From positions 1-26,358 of the forward strand of contig JADRCO010000791.1 of assembly GCA_021464525.1 (NCBI GenBank): a DNA stretch of 26,358 nt, in the 5' to 3' direction. The notes under the pieces are model-generated. The model had not been told where the DNA came from and ran no database searches. It saw only the letters and a list, made by a program, of their open reading frames with translations. Below are positions 1 to 11,599 of the stretch, in pieces. The first letter of the stretch is position 1; each line of letters starts with the position of its first letter. The DNA is from Rhizophagus sp. LPA8_4_AMF. Lineage: Eukaryota > Glomeromycota > Glomeromycetes > Glomerales > Glomeraceae. The position numbers and the translations under genes are program-made.

Positions 1-640
1 TATTTATTTTTAAACAAGCCACTGCGCCATGATTTAATTATGCGACGGACTTTCAACGGTTCCCGTTTACCTAGTATTATTATACTTAATATAAAAGGAA
101 AAATATTTCATTATCAAAATATCACGTTTATCATCCATCCTTTGTTTGAACAAATTAGAAAGAAATTTATAAACCAGAACTTTAATTTGAAACACTTTGA
201 TTAAAAAGAGTTAAAAGATAGGGGGGGAAAGGGGAAATGGAAACTTGAAACAAAGAAATATATATATATATACATTTATTTATTTATTATTTAAAGAACC
301 CTGCTTCATTTAGTTTATAATTGATATTCATTCTGGAGCCAATTATGTGTCACCATGTAGAATTTGCATGATTACACTTGAATTCCGGAGTATTTAGTTA
401 TTCAATGGGCCGAAACATTAACATCGTACAATGTCGTGACATCTATCTTAACTTATTAGGTATTTTTGTATGATTTGATGATTTTATAGGTGGGTAAATG
501 TTGAATGATGCACATGACGAACTGCGCCAATTTACCACTACCTTAAATATTTAGGAAGATCACGTAAATCTTTTTGCGTAATGGTCCACACAATATCTTT
601 TGCTTTCTTATTATAAAAAGAACGATCCGTTATAATAATA
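1..640. other. AT-rich intergenic stretch, no gene seen
   Basis: No open frame with coding character on either strand. It contains a short (AT)n tract at about 258-272, followed by ATTT-rich sequence, and a G-run at about 222-236. Nothing here resembles an RNA gene. Confidence 0.6.
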
Positions 641-3330
641 ATAGTAATATTAAAATAGCGTGCAAAATATACAAGACTTTTAAACAATTTAATGAAAAGA
701 CTGGCTAATGAAGAAAGTATTTAAACGCCAACCTACATAAATTATTAATAAAATTAAAATTTATAATTAAATTATTGTTAATTCAAATTAAAAAAGTAAT
801 AAGATTTGTATAAAATGACGCTCATTACGCAATACGCACTAATAAAATTGTATTAATTTGATTCAGAGTTTTGTGTTAAAAGTAACTGAACCTTAATAAT
901 ATTTATATTTATTAATTATTTATTTCTATAATCAATCGAAGCGAAAATGATTAAAGTGATTGATAAAATAAAAATAGCAGAACAAATGAGATTAATAAAT
1001 TTGAGAATTTAAATAAGGAAATCATACAATAAAATGTGATTTCACGATATCAATATTTAAATTTAAACTGTATAATCAAAATAATAAACAATAAATAACT
1101 GCTTGAATGCTATTATTATATAATAATAAAATGAATAAATTACCAAATCACGGTCAGTGAATAACTCCTTTCAATTAAAATAATTCAGGAGTTATTAACT
1201 CTATACAAATACAACTAAATGAGAAATTGAAGACTCTATAGGAAATTAAAAGGGGAAAGTTTTAATGCCAACTTTTTAAATTGAACTTATTATGCAAAAT
1301 ACAACCAATTTTTTCATCTTGAAAATATTAATAATTCAGTGCGTGTCACACAACAACAGCCATTGACCGTAATGAAGAGCATAATAAGTACTATATAATA
1401 ATCTTATTTATACCGTAACTGCTCTAATGAAGAAAGTATTTAAACGCCAACATACATAAATTATTAATAAAATAATTAAAATATTATTAATTCAAATTAA
1501 AAAAGTAAAGAACGATGTGATATGATCTGAATAAATAACGCGCACTATATACTAATTAAGTTGTATTAATTTGACTCAGAGTTTGTGTCAAGAGTAACTG
1601 AACTTCAAAATAATACTATTTGTATTATTCATTATTTGTTTTCTATATCGCATCCTATCATAAAAGAATCGAAGCAAAATGATTGATAAATTAAAAATAG
1701 CAGAACGAATAAGATGAAATTTTATAGTTAATTAGGAAATTATACAATCAAATGTGACCTCACGACGGGATGTCAATATTTATTTTAAGATGAAAATCTA
1801 AAAAAATGATAAACAATTAAATACTAGATTAGTGAAACTGTCAAAATAACATTAGCTTTATGATACAATCACAACTAATAATAAATGAAAACCTGAATCC
1901 CCTCTATAGGAAATTAAAGGAACGCCAATTTCTTAATTTGAACCTACTTATGCAAAAAATTAAAAATATAAAAAAAAAACAACCAACTAATTTTCTTCCT
2001 CTTGGAAATATTAATAATCAATTAACTAATTTGATATTTTCACAATCATTGAATTAATAATCTTTAGCATACAATGATATATTTCATTTGAGATTTTCCA
2101 TCAAATTCAACCAAGATGGAAGAACGAATGAAAAACTCCAAAGGAGACTAAAGGAAAAGTGTTTGGCGCTAGAATTTTAATTATTTTAAAAAATAGATAT
2201 TTAAAAAAAAAAATACATACAACATACTATATATTAATTGATTATATTTCCCTAAATATTGTATGAACGATATCATTTGATATTGAGAATAAAAATTTTA
2301 TTTTTTATTTTCTGAATTATCACATTTTCTTATCATTTAAAATAAATTTCATGCTATTAAAAACCTAATCAACTCCATTATACAATAATAAAATATTTGT
2401 TTCACAAATAATTGCACTCCAAAATACTTACTTTAATTGTTAAAAATTAAAAATTTAAGTATTATTAATTCCGCATTAGAAAAAAAAAAGTAATTTATAA
2501 TACTAAGCATTCATTTGTGATAATATTGGTTGGGTGACACTAACTCAGAGCTTGTAAAAACGAAACTAAACTTAAATAATATTTTAAAACACGGAACTGA
2601 GAAGATCTAGAATAGTAGAACTGAACGAATAAGACTGACAAATTAAATCTGTCACATGCCATGTGATCTCACGTCAAACACAGATTTTCATTCGAGAAAC
2701 TTTAATTGAATAAATAATTCAGGGGACTTTAATACACTTGTAAATGAAAACCATTCGTAGTAAATTAAAGGAGAGGCTTTTAACGCCATTGAATCTATTT
2801 AAGTAAAAAAATTAATAATATATCAATTAATTTTCTTACTTATGGTTATATTAATAATTATCAATTTGAAAATTTTACATGAATTAATAATCTTTGGAAA
2901 CTATTCCAACATACAATGATGCATTTTTCTTGAAACCTTCTATCAAGTTATGACCAAGTTTAGTTAGTTACTAGTTATAAATGACTTAAAACTTTGAAAG
3001 AAAGATTGAAAATCCCCAAACGAGACTAAATATTAAATAAAACAATATATATTATATGTCAATTGAAATATCTTTCCCTAAATGTTATATGAACGATACC
3101 ACCTGATATCATTTGAAATGTAAATAATGATACAATCTCTATTTTTATTAGTAAATAAATCCATGACATATCCTCACGACGAAATTCAAATATTTGTTTC
3201 ACAAAAATGAGATTTATTTGATGCCAATATCTAAATTTGAAATATTGAAAGATTTATTCTTACCTAAAATTATATAAGTATTTGTGTGCGAACGACATCA
3301 CTTGATATCACTTGAGCGTAAATGTTGATG
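640..3330. repeat. Degenerate tandem array of a ~0.7-1 kb unit
   Basis: Related blocks recur in the same order. The block TAATGAAGAAAGTATTTAAA starts at 706 and again at 1425 (offset 719). A block around ATTCAGAG / ACTCAGAG followed by an AAACTGAAC-like stretch occurs at 861, 1574 and 2543. CTATAGGAAATTAAA-type sequence with a following AACGCCAAT/AATGCCAAC motif occurs near 1237, 1904 and 2757. CATACAATGAT followed by a TTTTC-CATCAAA-like stretch occurs near 2068 and 2911. A TGAACGATATCATTTGATAT-type motif occurs near 2263, 3091 and 3289. Copies differ by many substitutions and small indels, so the duplication is old. No coding frame is shared between copies. Confidence 0.75.
1160..1196. repeat. 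Short inverted repeat inside the array
   Basis: Perfect 10 bp arms, AATAACTCCT (1160-1169) and AGGAGTTATT (1187-1196), with a 17 bp loop. It lies in the first array copy; the corresponding stretch of the third copy (around 2712-2722) keeps AATAATTCAGG but not the full arm. Confidence 0.5.
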
Positions 3331-6300
3331 AAATGTTTATTGACTCGGAGAAAATATGCAAATAATTTGTATTTTTAGTTTAATTCTCGATTATCACGAA
3401 TAATGAGAATCGGTAAATTTAAATTCTAAAGGCTAATAATTTAATATTGCATTACACAAAATTTATTTATTTCACAAAAATTGCGCGAGGCTTATTCATA
3501 AACAAAACGTAAGACAAAATTTGAAAATTATTTCCATATTTATCATTTTTTAAAAAAAAAATGATAATTTCTTTATCAATTTTATCAATTTCACTCAGTC
3601 ATACGAAGATTATCTATCTAGTTTACAGATTCCATGAGTTGATATCGTAGTTGATAGGGTAAGATACAATAAATATTATGCAAATATTTCCCATAAATTG
3701 TAGATCTCCAATTAAAGTTTGACAACTTAGAGATCGCGATTATTTAACACGTGACTTCCGAAGTCATGCCAGGACCCTGAATATGCCGGATGAAGGTATC
3801 ATATCACAAAATGTTATTTTTCTTCAATGATAGAGAAATGTTATTATCATATGTGATGACTCTATATTATCACTATGAAGAGTCATGAGCCTTAATGGAC
3901 GATATCAAATTATATGCTTCAACTTACAATTTATTTAACTTATTTAGCATCACCACACGACTAATTATCCTATATATCGATGATTTGAAATCATGCTCCA
4001 AGTATTTGTGTCCAGATCAATAAAACAAAATTTATAGAAGTATTGCGGTAGTTCTAGGATTAAATACCCAAACATTGCTGGATAAAATATTATATTAATA
4101 TAGTCGAACTAAATAAAAAAAGTTTTTGCATAGACTTGACCAATTAAATTAAATTCAATTAAACGACGACCGACTGAGACTTAAAATATATTATTCAATA
4201 TTCAATGTGCTTCTTTAATGAAATGCTTTTAATGTTAATACTTTGTTCTATCTAAAGTTTTTAGTCGAGGCAATCTTGATCGATGATTGATTAATAGTAC
4301 GATCGATAACGTAAAAAATGCTATAATTGGACATCCATTTTTCTACACGCTATTGAGAAATAACACTAAAAATTAATTTACTTGACTCACATTATGGCCT
4401 TTATTTTGGTTGATTAATTAATCGATTAGGTGGATTAATCAATTTTGATCGATCATGAACCAACCAATCAATCGATCAAGAGATAGGAGCAATCAAATTC
4501 CCTAACTCTATCAAGTATAAATGTTATTCAGTCGGTAATAAAAATCACTGGGTTTTAAATCACAATCAATTTAAAAACCTGACGGCCCATTTTTAAATTT
4601 GTGGTCGTCAAAATGTTACTATAAAAGGAAATTTTTTTGAAATTTTGAAATTTCTGAATTGCAAAAAGGAAATTTTCCCTACAATATGGCCGGCCGGCAT
4701 TATAGCATTAAGTGAAAATATCACGTGACCTTACGTGCTTTCAAAGTTTAAACAATTAATAATTTTCTTTTTTTTTATGCGTAATATGATAATATGTCCT
4801 TTTCATAATTTTTCTTCTTTTGAATATAATACTTTTATAATTGTATATATACAGTATTCTTTTTAATTTTTTCCTCATATTATTTTCTACTATTTTGTCG
4901 ATTTTACTATAAAGTACTTATCTTAATTGAAATTAACATGTCTTTGATTTTTAAAACAAACAAGATTTTATAATATGTTTTTTCCTAACTCGCTATTGTT
5001 TGTTCAATTAAAAAAACTTCATATTGAGAATATTGAGAAATAAAAATCATCGATTTCTATATCAAAAATTTTCGTCGTCGACCAAACTGAATCCATTAAT
5101 TTGTTCACAATTCGAAGAATTCGAAGAATTAATTAACTTTGTCACCTTGAATATTGTAAATTAAATTATTAGAAATTATTTGAATGTCTTAAATATTAAA
5201 AAATACATTAATAATTTTCATAATCTGCTAAAAGAAATCATAAATTAATGAAATAGGATCTTTTTTATTAAATATTTAACATAAATCTATACGATATAAA
5301 TATATAATTTTGTTCTTCCCAATTAATTCATTTTAAATATGCCAACAATTCACTTTTCCTCGTTGAAAATAGATATTAATACGAGAATTTCAAGAGTAGG
5401 TGTAACAAATTTTATAAATTTTACAGAAAGTTTAAATTACACTATTAAAGAAAAAACTATTTGTAATAGTTGAACGTCACTTAACAAAATAATTAATTTT
5501 AAATAAAATGATTTAGTAAATTCTGCGATTTCCCAACAATTCAACAGGTGGTTAAAATGGAAGATGTCAAATAGTAGAAAATATAATGTTTAACCGTCCA
5601 AACATGGTCCTATTAGAATATGATGGATTCAAAGTGCATGAATTTTCACCTCAAAGAGCGGAATCGATCTTAATTTCGTAATTTCGAAATGTTTCGATAG
5701 GATTGAATAAAAATAATTCAAAGCATTCAAATCCAATCTCTTTAAGCACACTTTATTCACTTTAATCTGGAAATAAAAATATCTTAGTCATGAACTTTTA
5801 TTACTTAATACAGTATATCCTCAAAATCTGATAATTTTGTATTATAAGTAACGCTCACCAATTGATATAACTGCTTTCAATCGATTTTGGTCAAATTTCG
5901 AAGTTCAATTAATCGTTATTTTGAAAACAATTCTCTTTCGACAAATGTTTCATTTTCATTTAATATTACCTTTAAACTAAATCCGAAACGCAACTAAATA
6001 TGTAATATCTGTGCCAATATTTTCCGCTTTCATTGTAGTCATATAAAAATTCCGAATAGAACTAGAACCAAGAGAGTTTAGCCTTGTTTAGCTTGTATGT
6101 AGAAATGTTATGTGGTATTGAAATATAAGGTTTCAGTTTATTACTGTAACATCGTAATTCAGAAAATATTACATTAATAAAACATTAGAATCAAAAAAAT
6201 TTTTTGAATTTTGTCGTAATATTTGTTGGGTTGAATTGGAAAGTTTAAAAATGAAAATGTTTGTCTTAAAGCTTTTTTAATTATGAAACCAAAACCGAGC

Positions 6301-7140
6301 GTAAGGGCTTTCTTTAATAGGAATATAATTTATTTGATACGGTAGCAGGATATAAAACTTTTTATAATATTTATAAAATTTGTTGTACCTACTCTTGAAG
6401 ATCATATATTATACTAAGTAATCATTCGAAAAAAGAGGATTTTGTTACATATTTAATATGAAAAAATTATAAATTTTTATTTCTGATATACAATTTTAAG
6501 AGATGCTATTTATAATAATTGAAAAAAGTAACGTGCTTATTAAAATAAATAAATAAATAAATAAATAAGTACTATGTTCATATTTGGAAAGATTAAAAAA
6601 AAAAAAGACAATGGAAACAATGGTATATTGACGCGATTCACCATTATTTATACCATAGAGATTAATTAAGTAAATTTTTTAAATCCGGAACGGTCCGAAG
6701 AGTGGTTGAAATTAAAGTTCGTGTTTTTTTTTGGATAAACATCTATACAAGCCACAATTTTTAGACCAATCACTTTTGTTGCAGATCATACAGATTGGTT
6801 AGATTAGATTTCACAACTTCGTGTAATAATTATCACGTTTCATTACTAAATATAGAAGTAATTATTAAGAAATTTATTGAACCTTCACTTTTTGAATTAT
6901 TTCCTTCATTCTAATTAAAAGGGTTCTTTAAACTTTATGGTTAATTAGGTGAGTAATGCGTAAAAAAAAAAATAATTTATTCGACAAACGAAAATGTAGA
7001 AACATTCTTTTAATAATTAAGTAGAGAAGTAATACTTAATTAGTTATTGGTTATTGTACTTGTTGATATTAGTGTTTAACATTATTTTCTTGATTTCTTT
7101 CTTTGTTAGAGTAAAAAGAACATAGGCAATTCCCTTGGGA
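3331..7140. other. AT-rich intergenic stretch with simple repeats, no gene seen
   Basis: No convincing coding frame. Visible structure: a TGACTTC-C-GAAGTCA palindrome at 3752-3766 next to a CACGTG; a cluster of GATCGAT/ATCGAT words at about 4270-4490; an isolated 11 bp GC-only palindromic run (GGCCGGCCGGC, 4688-4698) in very AT-rich sequence; and an (AAAT)n microsatellite at about 6543-6568. The rest is A/T-rich spacer. Confidence 0.55.
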
Positions 7141-7149
7141 CCATAGTAA

Positions 7150-7293
7150 AAAAAATAGTAGAATGTGCACTTAGAGAGGGTGTGCATTTATAGAGAGTAA
7201 AATATTAAGAGCTCTCATAAGTTGGGATCAGGTCTACCGTGCACTTAAAGAGAATTTATCAGTATAGTGCGTGCACTTATAGAGGTGTCACTG
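7150..7293 (-). mobile_element. Terminal region of a pogo-like (Tc1/mariner) element or MITE
   Basis: Read on the minus strand, the sequence begins TA-CAGTGACACCTCTATAAG at 7295. CAGT plus a CCTCTATAA core directly after a TA dinucleotide is the pattern of pogo-type inverted termini. Inside it are four copies of a subterminal motif: on the plus strand GTGCACTTA at 7165, GTGCATTTA at 7182, GTGCACTTA at 7239 and GTGCACTTA at 7271, each followed by AGAG. A second terminus of the same family lies at 26,013. I cannot find the opposite end of this element to the left, so it is a solo end or the other terminus has decayed. Confidence 0.65.
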
Positions 7294-7299
7294 TATAGT

Positions 7300-9400
7300 T
7301 TTTGGGTTTATATAAGCGGGTTGATTAATTGGGTATAATTGTTTGTTTATATTTTTTGTAAAAAGTTGATGGAAAGGATATTGGATTTGATCGATCATTT
7401 TGCTTATGCTTACTTTATTATATACAGTATATATACTATCTGCATTTTATCATATATATTTATATAGTGAAAATTTTTTAATTTTTTCATTATTTTGTCT
7501 TATGAAATTTTTTTATTTTTTTCTTATAACCCGAGAATTCTATTTTTATAAAAATTGATGAGTTTCATTTTGATTTCAGTGGTTACCAAGGACCATCAAA
7601 CAATAAAAGGAATAAAATGGTAATATCTTTAGTGTAATTATGAATATTGTCTTAATTTAATATCAGATATATTTAATAATTCTCTACGTTAAGTTTTTTG
7701 TGATGGCCTGAGATATTTAGTAATTTGATCGAAAATATGTTTCAAGAACATTACAAGAAAGAACTATTACTCAGAACCTTGTAATTAAAATAGTATACCG
7801 TAATTTCTTTACAAATATAGTGGTGACATTAAGGTGAAAATTAGATGATGTCGTATTATGGTGAACAAAAGAATCATGTATCTAAGAATCTACATACTCC
7901 TGATTATTTGTTTGATGACCAATTCATTCGTACGTTACATAATTTAATTATTGATGTCAATTTAATTCGATTTCAAGTTCCAAGTTTAAAGAACCTATAA
8001 ACCAAAACTCTAATGATGATTTTAAAATTACTCAAATTGATTGAAACAAAATACGCTTTCACGTATAATCAAAATAACTTTTTTGTTTATTATTTTCGTT
8101 TGGTTATTTACCGTATTTAACTATATTAAAATTACAGCTCAAATATGTAATTTTCAACTTAAAAGAAATAATCCGCCAGCGTATAAATACTAAATAATTG
8201 GAGATGATATAAACGATCCATCACGGTATAAAATGGTCTCCAATGGCTTCTTTTCATTTTTGATTCAAACTTTGATATAAAATTATCAACTGATATAATA
8301 TTAATTTTCGCCAGATAATGGCACAATTTCTACTCTCTTCAACCTAACTTTAAAATGTAGAATTTAAGTATTGTTCAAAAATTCTAATTGTCACAAAAAA
8401 ACATGCTTAAGATACTGTAAAATATGTAGAATCATACTTATGCTTATATTAATATTATTCAATTCATAACCCTTTCTCTATAGTATTCTAGCGCTTCTCC
8501 TATAGTATATGTATTAATTAGTTACTAACCTCATTACAATATGACACTAAATCCACGAACCTCTGTAATACAACTAACTATATCTATTATATGTAATCGA
8601 AATTATCGTCTCGTTACCTATTAAATGAAAGATAAAAAAAAGTCACTTTCGTAATAAAGATGTTTTAATTGTGAACCAAATTAATATACAAAAACCATAA
8701 AAAATATAAAATTACTTAAACTTACCAGAGACTAGTCTAATAACATTAATAAATAATAAACAAAAATAAAATAAACATAAATAGATCCTAGTAAAGAAAA
8801 GTGTAATTCATAACGTCAAACGAAGATTTACAATTCTGACACAATTTAAGTCGTTGTAAAAGAAGATTTAGCTGGTACAACGACCTGAATGAATGGATAA
8901 AGCCGAACAAACAGGATTTTAAATTAACGAACTATAGTAATTTCATTCTTGTTACTTGTTTTTTCACTTTCAGGGAACGTAATTAACGTTCCTTTTTTTT
9001 TATTTTATAGTGATGGCTTCTTGAAAAGACCCTTGGGCAGCGCTTTTCTATGTTTGTTATTATTTTCAGTGCCTACATATTTACTTTAAAGGGCTTTAAA
9101 GGAAAAGTAGAACTTTTTTTTATAACACCAAGATTGTAAGTCAATTTATTAAAGCAAATAAAGTAAACTGTACAAAACCATTTGATACAAAAAATTAGTC
9201 TCTTCTATCTACCATAGTAATATCACATTAAATAATACAAAAAATTTGCATTGATAAACAATATATGAACTAGAAATGTGACAATTATATAACACAATTA
9301 AAATTTTACCAATGATCATCAAACTGAAAAAACCGCGCCAAACAAACTCAAACGGTTTACAGCAATTATATAATAATAAATAATAATGCAGATCTAAAAT
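7300..9400. other. AT-rich intergenic stretch, no gene seen
   Basis: No supported gene. An AT-rich palindromic run (TATATACAGTATATATAC) lies near 7420-7437. A hairpin with 7 bp arms, GGAACGT (8974-8980) and ACGTTCC (8986-8992), is followed directly by a T tract; in this fungal context I treat it as chance. Everything else is unassigned spacer. Confidence 0.5.
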
Positions 9401-9403
9401 CTA

Positions 9404-9699
9404 TTAAGTGTCTGGTAATAAATTAGAATGATGATCCATTGAACATTTGGTTTGCGAATGGATTATTTGTATTTTGTGAAGGTAAATGCGCAATTCTGAC
9501 CAAAGTATCCGCGTTATTGATCGATGAACGTCCTCTATATCTTCTATACATAATCCTAAGTCTTTGACGATGAAATTATTCTATTCATGGTTCTACGTCT
9601 TTAGCGCTGAATTCTTCTAGCGCGACGTCTACTTAGAATTACTTGAGTAAAATTAACGGAATAAACGTGTAAATTTCTAAGATTATTATTTAACGTCAT
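9404..9699 (-). pseudogene. Small Arg-rich gene or relic with two competing reading frames
   Basis: An ATG at 9699 opens a 32-codon frame that becomes strongly basic (SRRRARRIQR) and ends at TAA 9603-9601. Another open frame, 9575 to a TAA at 9423-9425, is also Arg-rich (RQRLRIMYRRYRGRS) and ends NNPFANQMFNGSSF. These two look like halves of one basic protein parted by a frameshift, and I found no GT-AG intron that joins them. A 77 bp GT-AG intron (9632-9556) would instead join the first 22 codons to a third open frame ending at 9404-9406, giving about 73 residues. The G+C and the CGT/CGC codons exceed those of the surroundings, which supports past coding. The sequence upstream of the ATG is T/A-rich with a TATA-like stretch. 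The family is not recognised; a nucleic-acid-binding role is only a guess from the basic stretches. Confidence 0.4.
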
Positions 9700-9969
9700 T
9701 TTTTTTATACGATGAATTATGAAGTTGAAAGATATAAAGAGATCAGGAAAAAGATTGAATGAAATAATTTATTAATTTGCTGGTATTTATATAAAATTAA
9801 AATGCGCGTGATACAAAAAATCAAAAAATTAGGTAAAAATATGTATACTTTATCGGCAAATTTTCTGGTAAATCAGAAACTCGTGAATTACATTATTATT
9901 GTAACTTAACGCCTTAATTTGTCTATGTCATTAAAAATCCTACCTACATAACAGTCAACAGGCGAAGAA

Positions 9970-10094
9970 TAGGGTGTCCAAGATTTCATCCCCAAAAGTA
10001 TTACCACCTATTCGTCGGTTACGTTACACAAATTTCAAAAAAAGGGAATTTTGTCTCCCGCGATAGAGTTTACATGTAATTTCTGAGCACCCTA
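9970..10094. mobile_element. ~125 bp MITE with AGGGTG termini
   Basis: The left end reads AGGGTGTCCAAGATTTCA from 9971. The reverse complement of the right end, which finishes at 10093, reads AGGGTGCTCAGAAATTAC. The termini are therefore imperfect inverted repeats about 18 bp long, each overlapping a TA dinucleotide (9970-9971 and 10093-10094). The interior has no coding frame. Short, non-coding and TA-flanked fits a Tc1/mariner-type MITE. A similar AGGGTGTC end occurs alone near 12,776. Confidence 0.5.
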
Positions 10095-10169
10095 TATAGT
10101 AATGTCCTGGAAAGTTCATATAATCGCACCAATGATTTAAAGATATAGTAAATCACGTGTTAATTTCAT

Positions 10170-10352
10170 ATGATCAACATGGCCAAGCAAAATTTTAAAA
10201 AGAGCGTCCTTATCCTAGAGTCCCTTCCTATTGATGACCCGATTTTATTTAAGTTGGATAATTCAGATCGGTTAGTATATTGTTGGTCACGTGAAATTTA
10301 TTGGTGGCTAACGATTAACGAACATGCAAATTTAAATAAAAAATTTAACTAA
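10170..10352 (+). CDS. Unassigned 60-residue open frame
   Basis: The frame runs from ATG 10170 (a second ATG lies three codons on) to TAA 10350-10352. The protein has a balanced composition, with several Trp and Tyr residues (VYCWSREIYWWLTINE) and a mixed LESLPIDDPILFKLDNSD stretch, unlike the Asn/Lys/Ile-only translations of the surrounding spacer. It may be a lone exon or relic of a larger gene. No signal peptide, membrane segment or known motif is visible, and no splice partner could be identified. The family is not recognised. Confidence 0.25.
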   Translation: MINMAKQNFKKSVLILESLPIDDPILFKLDNSDRLVYCWSREIYWWLTINEHANLNKKFN

Positions 10353-10359
10353 TTGATCC

Positions 10360-10880
10360 TTGGTCTTTTGTGATTTAATAATGCAAAAATCGTACAAAAA
10401 CCGATTTGAATAACTATAAGGGGGCGAGTTTTTCACGCTTTTATGAATCATGTTCGTAAATCATGTTTTTTATTATACGTCCGTAGTTAATAAAAATGGT
10501 TTATTTACACACATATATGATATAAATTTTGATATAATTGTACTGCATGAAATACATGAAAAATTACTTTTGGTACTAGCATAAGAGATAATTATGTTCA
10601 ATGTGTCTTTTCTGATTCATTCGAATACAGTACGTTCTTTCATATAATGGGAAAGTAAATTTATCATTCTTTAAAATACTGTATATCGGCATATCGAATA
10701 TCGGTATATCGAATGTGTAATTATAACTGTTATTAATAAACTTATTTATATTAACATTGTAAGCCAATTTTCAAGTAATCTACCATTTATTACTTAAATT
10801 ATAAAATAAATATTCTCCCAAGAATTTTTTGTTTATTTCTTCATTTTACTATGATTGGAATTAACTTGCGAATGAACCTT
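10360..10880. other. Intergenic stretch, no gene seen
   Basis: AT-rich sequence. A short direct repeat of TATATCGGCATATCGAA type occurs at about 10680-10712. An open frame on the minus strand crosses this repeat, but it is Asn/Ile/Tyr-rich without family features, so I do not call it. Confidence 0.4.
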
Positions 10881-10897
10881 CCGAGGATGTACAATTG

Positions 10898-11045
10898 TGT
10901 GCGCGTAAATTCTGCGCTTTAAATCATCATTCATTCAGTTACTCCTACTAATGGGAATTAACAGATGTCAACTTTAAAATCATCAAATTTATCATCATCC
11001 CACATTCCAACCATTAAATTTGGATCTATTTTATCCTCATTTTGA
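10898..11045 (-). repeat. Copy A of a segment repeated on both sides of the kinase relic
   Basis: Read on the minus strand it contains a GATCCAAATTTAATG-like stretch, then GACATCTGTTAATTCC, then GATGATTTAAAGCGCAGA. The same order recurs at 13150-13252. In one minus frame copy A encodes MNDDLKRRIYAHT followed by about 20 codons to a stop; copy B has YDDLNRKLTHAFIH in the matching frame. Copy B lies about 0.5 kb upstream of the kinase domain, so the segment may be an N-terminal exon of this kinase subfamily, and copy A would be the start of a second, lost kinase. That reading is inference. Confidence 0.45.
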
Positions 11046-11599
11046 AAGTAATGCCAGATAGTTTAAATCCTAAAAAAAATTTCTAATTACATCTAATATT
11101 AGCTGCTTTTTCCTCAATTTCTCATTCATTGTAGTACTAAAATCTTACGATATTGCCCCATTTCCTCGTTGAGTTTAGTTTTGAATTTATCAATGAGGTT
11201 ATGTTCATGTTTCTTTTTCAATCGTAATATTAGTAATATTAGAGAATCCACGATTTTCAAGTGACGAATACAGTTACGGCAGGGTAATGCTATCATTATC
11301 TTCACGTGATTTTTTCGAATTCTCTCATAAATAGAATCAAATCATCTGCTCTATGTACATTTTGTGTTTCAAGAGAATGAGAGTCATAGAAACATAACTT
11401 CAAGAACATGACGTTGTAAAACTGCTTTAATGAGGGGTATATCGGAAGATTTTGAGGTCAATCTAGTTTTACTTTCATAATTATTAAGAAGATTATTTAC
11501 ATTTTTGAAATTGATTTCAATATTTGGTCTTAGATTTGTGAAGTAAATTCTAAAGCATCTTGTAAACGTAAAATATCATTTACAAGCTGAATTGTAACA

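Noticed and set aside
1860-2057. 65-codon plus-strand open frame
   Set aside because: It lies in one copy of the degenerate array; the matching stretches at 1,200-1,340 and 2,730-2,900 have stops in this frame, and the composition is Asn/Ile/Leu/Lys-only.
5111-5129. TTCGAAGAATTCGAAGAA as a heat-shock element
   Set aside because: The GAA/TTC spacing is not the regular five-base alternation and no gene start is nearby.
8974-9000. Hairpin followed by a T tract, like a bacterial terminator
   Set aside because: The genome is eukaryotic, no gene precedes it, and such combinations are expected by chance in AT-rich DNA.
10576-10767. 63-codon minus-strand open frame
   Set aside because: It crosses a TATATCGGCATATCGAA-type direct repeat, has biased composition, and shows no splice or family signal.
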